From positions 84,406,417 to 84,470,416 of the forward strand of contig CM035417.1 in NCBI GenBank assembly GCA_020310875.1: a stretch of DNA of 64,000 bases, in the 5' to 3' direction. Each line of letters opens with the position of its first letter. The stretch's first letter is position 1. The notes beneath the pieces are model-generated. The model was not told the origin of the DNA and did no database searches. It worked only from the letters and a program-made list of their open reading frames with translations. This document shows positions 62,411-64,000 of this stretch, piece after piece. Origin of the DNA: Ceratopteris richardii. Lineage: Eukaryota; Streptophyta; Polypodiopsida; Polypodiales; Pteridaceae. Both the position numbers and the translations under genes were made by a program.

Positions 62411-64000
62411 AGTGATGCAATGAATAAGTAGTTGGAACTCATGTATAAGTAAGTGTCAAGCTATGTGGAAAGAAATGAATTCACAAAAGGAGGTAACCCC
62501 AAAGCTTTGCAGAAAGCTTCAAACTTCCCCCTAGATAGAGCATTTATGAAAGGGTCTACCCATTATCCCATGCAGTCCCATAAAGCAAACTGACCTCTCA
62601 AGTAGAGAATCCATTTGTGAGATAACGATGGTGCATCTAAATGTGGTTTGTGTGAGCATGGAACAAAGAGGTCCTTGTAACTTCCAATGCACTCAAACTA
62701 TGAGTAAAGATGGTGGGGCAGAATACTAACCAACACCCAAATGAACCAAAAGTCATTTTAGCCACACACACTCTTAACAACCATTGTGAAAGTTGTCATA
62801 TACTTAGCCTCACAACCAAAAGTCATTAAACTAGGCTTCTTCTTGCTCAACTAAGATATCCATGAACTACCAAGCATGAAGCAAAAACCACTGGTGGACA
62901 CATGAGTGTCATAGGAACCAACCCAATTTGAATTAAAAAAAATCATGTATTTATGGAAGCAATTACCCCCCCTTAGGATAAAACAAACCAAGTAGTCAAG
63001 TACCACTCAAGCAGCGAGGATGCACTTAACCACTTGCCAATGTTTTACACCTAGGAAATGCATAAAACATGCTCATTATTAGAGACAACAAACTGGATAT
63101 CAGGCTAAGTCATGCATAAGTGAATCATGTATCAAGAGAACAACATCAAATGCATCTCTAGCATCTGGAAGACTCAAAAGCTTGTTTCCAAGGGAGTGCC
63201 AATAGGTTTTCAATCTTCAAAGCTGAAATGCTTCAATAATGTGTCAATATATTTTGTTTGACACAAACCATTCCCCCATCGAATGGCATAAACATATTGC
63301 CCAAATAATCATGCAAATTCCCCAAATGTGACACCTCAAAAGAGGCATGCAAATCAACCTTAAATTTAGTAATGTGCTTCTTACTAGGAAGAGTGAGAAG
63401 CATATCATCAATATACGAAACAATGATATGAATTACATCATCTGCATAGTTAACATATAAGGTGTTCTCAATTGGACTATTCTCAAATCCATGTGCTAGC
63501 AAGTACGCACATATTTTTTTAGATCAAGCACTTAGTTCCTGCTTCAAACCACATAATTCCTTTTTTGACCTAGATACTTTGTTTTCATGCCCTTTGTGCA
63601 CAAGACCATGAGGTTGAAATACATACACTTCTTCATGTGAATCACGAGTCAGAAATGCATTTTTAAATTCAATACATGTACATTCCAACCATGATGAGAT
63701 GGAAGTGCATGAATGCTCTGAATGGTGATCATATGACATATGAGATCAAAAGTCTCATCAAAATCAATACCTCCCTATTGAGCACAACCTTTGGCAACAA
63801 ACCTAACCTTATGCCTATCAACTATTCCATTAGGCTTATGTTTTAGCTTATATACCCATTTACTAGCAATTTTCTTTTGTCCTCGAGGAAGATGTCATAA
63901 AAATCAAGTACCATGCTTCATAATAGCATCATACTTTGATTGCATAGCAGCCATCCATTTTATTGAATTTTGGGATTCATCAAAAGAAACACGCTCATTT
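62411..64000 (-). pseudogene. Copia RT-RNase H remnant, continuing past the window
   Basis: From 64,000 downward: pre-RT (MAAMQSKYDAIMKHGT, IASKWVYKLKHKPNGIVDR), RT with KNAFLTRDSHEEVYVFQPHG and SRSKKELCGLKQELSA (63,739-63,524). Then comes the catalytic region VSYIDDMLLTLPSKKHIT and FEVSHLGNLHDYLG (63,502-63,233). 63,230-62,411 is heavily decayed RNase H. Several stops and frame changes; Gag to integrase lies outside the window if present. Confidence 0.8.

Overview
The window looks like part of a large, retrotransposon-rich land-plant genome. Almost all of it is decayed Ty1/copia and Ty3/gypsy sequence on both strands, with plant tRNA-iMet primer sites, purine tracts, TG...CA LTRs and one fragment of a plant calmodulin-like (CML49/50-type) gene. 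There are no prokaryotic operons, rRNA genes or CRISPR arrays. A fern or another seed-free plant is my guess, but nothing here proves it.

Layout: 1-2,860 is a minus-strand copia remnant with its 3' LTR. 2,863-7,423 is a rearranged gypsy relic with two LTR copies, an integrase tail and coiled-coil extra ORFs. 8,390-9,834 (minus) and 9,880-14,150 (plus) are further copia relics, with an LTR at 12,316-12,803. A gypsy gag-protease-RT copy (14,150-22,531) is split by a 6.3-kb coding-poor LTR-type insertion (15,006-21,324) that carries the CML49-like fragment. A second gypsy family lies at 22,532-27,953. A minus copia relic (28,007-31,546) is followed by a copia 5' end with a 230-bp LTR (31,548-33,345). 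A gypsy copy runs gag to integrase (33,780-39,300), then comes a TC/TA microsatellite and a second copy of the 230-bp-LTR copia (39,975-41,700). A copia with a perfect GGGAT target-site duplication (42,949-48,164, minus) sits between copia and gypsy gag relics. A field of degenerate GATGAATTTT-type repeats covers 50,370-51,410.

The notable part is 52,075-60,650, an island of intact coding sequence. On the minus strand I can assemble a six-exon gene (start 56,621, stop 52,075) whose junctions keep one reading frame for about 994 residues. It has a ParB/sulfiredoxin-like domain followed by a beta-class (motif IV before motif I) amino-DNA methyltransferase. Two of its introns are filled with tandem arrays of a 19-bp perfect-type palindrome (GTCGATGCC-A/T-GGCATCGAC) on a 30-31 bp period: about 25 units in intron 1 and about 9 in intron 3. 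Head-to-head with it, across about 1.3 kb that holds a 260-bp tandem duplication, is an intact intronless 912-codon gene on the plus strand. It encodes an RNase-H/DDE-like protein resembling the uncharacterised DUF7869 type. A near-perfect 32-bp hairpin lies 310 bp beyond its stop.

My reading is that the two divergent genes are a functional or recently mobile pair, and that the palindromes may be the DNA or RNA target of the ParB-methyltransferase protein. The gene structure is read directly from sequence; the functional link is inference. The window closes with a copia LTR (62,193-62,397) and a pol fragment running off the end (minus).
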